NCBI GenBank assembly: GCA_946479435.1
Contig: CAMLFX010000015.1
Span: forward strand, 1 to 42,188
DNA: 42,188 nucleotides
Reading direction: 5' to 3'
DNA from: an uncultured Sphingobacteriales bacterium
Lineage (GTDB): Bacteria > Bacteroidota > Bacteroidia > Chitinophagales > Chitinophagaceae
Shown here: positions 41,745-42,188 of the stretch, one piece after another
Layout: the number at the start of each line of letters is the position of its first letter
How positions within the stretch are numbered: the first letter of the stretch is position 1
Program-made: the position numbers and the translations under genes
The notes under the pieces: model-generated
The model's input: the letters and a program-made list of their open reading frames with translations, nothing else
What the model was told of the DNA's origin: nothing
Database searches by the model: none

Positions 41745-42188
41745 TGAACAATGCTGATATATACGATGTAGTAATTGTAGGAGGTGGGTTAGCCGGCCTT
41801 ACATCGGCTATTGCACTTTCCGGTGCAGGTAAAAAGGTATTGTTACTCGAAAAGAAAACGTACCCCTATCACAAAGTTTGCGGTGAATATGTAAGTAATG
41901 AAGTCCTTGGCTATTTAAAAAAAATCGGGTTCGATCCCTACAACTACGGAGCATCACAAATTACGAAGCTTAGATTATCAACCCCATCGGGTAAAAATAT
42001 TCATACGCCGCTCGATCTTGGTGCTTTCGGCCTTAGTCGGTACACTATGGATAGTGAGTTGGCAAAATTAGCTGTCAAAAAAGGCACAGTATTGCTAACG
42101 AATACAAGAGTAGCGGATATTAAGTTTGAAGATGATCATTTTAATATAACCACACAGAATGGAGATACTTTACATGCAAAATTTGTTA
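41744..42188 (+). CDS. FAD-dependent oxidoreductase, geranylgeranyl reductase-like (partial)
   Basis: The ATG at 41744 overlaps the methyltransferase stop by one base (TAATG); 148 complete codons follow and the frame runs off the right edge. It opens with the FAD-binding motif VVIVGGGLAGLTSA (residues 9-22), then LLLEKKTYPYHKVCGEYVS (32-50 in pieces), where KVCGE is characteristic of the geranylgeranyl reductase/monooxygenase family of flavoproteins. Later, SRYTMDSELAKLAVKKG fits the substrate-side helix. The enzyme may hydroxylate an aromatic ring (SrsC-like) or reduce prenyl double bonds (geranylgeranyl reductase-like); the missing C-terminal part would help decide. It is translationally coupled to the methyltransferase. 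Confidence 0.9.
   Translation, partial: MNNADIYDVVIVGGGLAGLTSAIALSGAGKKVLLLEKKTYPYHKVCGEYVSNEVLGYLKKIGFDPYNYGASQITKLRLSTPSGKNIHTPLDLGAFGLSRYTMDSELAKLAVKKGTVLLTNTRVADIKFEDDHFNITTQNGDTLHAKFV

Noticed and set aside
37961..42188. Flexirubin or aryl-polyene biosynthesis cluster
   Set aside because: Those pathways use FabH/FabF-type synthases with acyl carrier proteins and DarA/DarB proteins; here the synthase is type III and no carrier protein is present.
1..42188. tRNA, rRNA, CRISPR arrays, IS elements or prophage genes
   Set aside because: No cloverleaf-like segments, regularly spaced repeats, transposase or phage proteins were seen; intergenic gaps are short and accounted for. A covariance search for small RNAs was not possible.

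Overview
The window looks like chromosome of a Bacteroidota species, most likely a Chitinophagaceae-type member. The evidence: several -7 boxes of the form TAnnTTTG (three or four with TTTG 16-20 nt upstream), almost no Shine-Dalgarno sequences, a T9SS type B (CHU_C-like) secreted protein, a DUF4270 lipoprotein beside a short glycogen-synthase-like protein and glmS, a 38-residue ribosomal protein THX, and a PcrB-pathway-like UbiA prenyltransferase next to maf. I see no rRNA, tRNA, CRISPR array, IS element or phage gene. Genes are tightly packed and no gene-free stretch exceeds 300 bases.

Layout. 1-5.6 kb: partial YeiH-type transporter, DoxX-like membrane protein divergent from an ECF sigma factor, then a Crp/Fnr regulator between two ClC transporters. 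5.6-9.5 kb: Nudix hydrolase divergent from pyrE, UbiA prenyltransferase, Maf nucleotide pyrophosphatase, convergent FAD oxidoreductase. 9.5-13.3 kb: secreted protein, leuS, small Cys-rich lipoprotein. 13.4-17.9 kb: hybrid histidine kinase, small secreted PepSY-like protein, NtrC-type regulator. 17.9-22.0 kb: SCO protein, ChrA transporter, 43-residue membrane microprotein, pdxH, sugar-nucleotide epimerase. 22.0-26.3 kb (minus strand): THX, HU, DUF4286, rsgA, ABC permease, and a free-standing atpG. 26.5-30.1 kb: pyruvate kinase, two exported proteins of unknown function, convergent panC. 30.2-35.7 kb: likely operon of glycogen-synthase-like protein, DUF4270 lipoprotein, glmS and metK, closed by a strong bidirectional terminator. 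35.7-37.9 kb: large T9SS type B protein.

37.9-42.2 kb (running off the right edge) is the most interesting part: a SnoaL/NTF2-like protein, type 1 isopentenyl-diphosphate isomerase, a UbiA-family prenyltransferase and, divergently, a type III polyketide synthase, a class I methyltransferase and a geranylgeranyl-reductase-like FAD oxidoreductase whose start overlaps the methyltransferase stop. This looks like a compact pathway for a methylated, oxidised, possibly prenylated polyketide phenol or quinone. PKS-methyltransferase-flavoprotein order recalls the Streptomyces srsABC phenolic-lipid operon, but with isoprenoid genes added. The product is unknown and the cluster is cut by the window edge.

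The rest is mainly housekeeping: nucleotide, amino-sugar, cofactor and SAM synthesis, translation and energy metabolism, with local regulators. Two genes missed by length filters (THX and the 43-residue protein), outward-facing promoter-like motifs at the ECF sigma gene, a dyad at the Crp/ClC divergent promoter, and a hairpin around a start codon are recorded separately.
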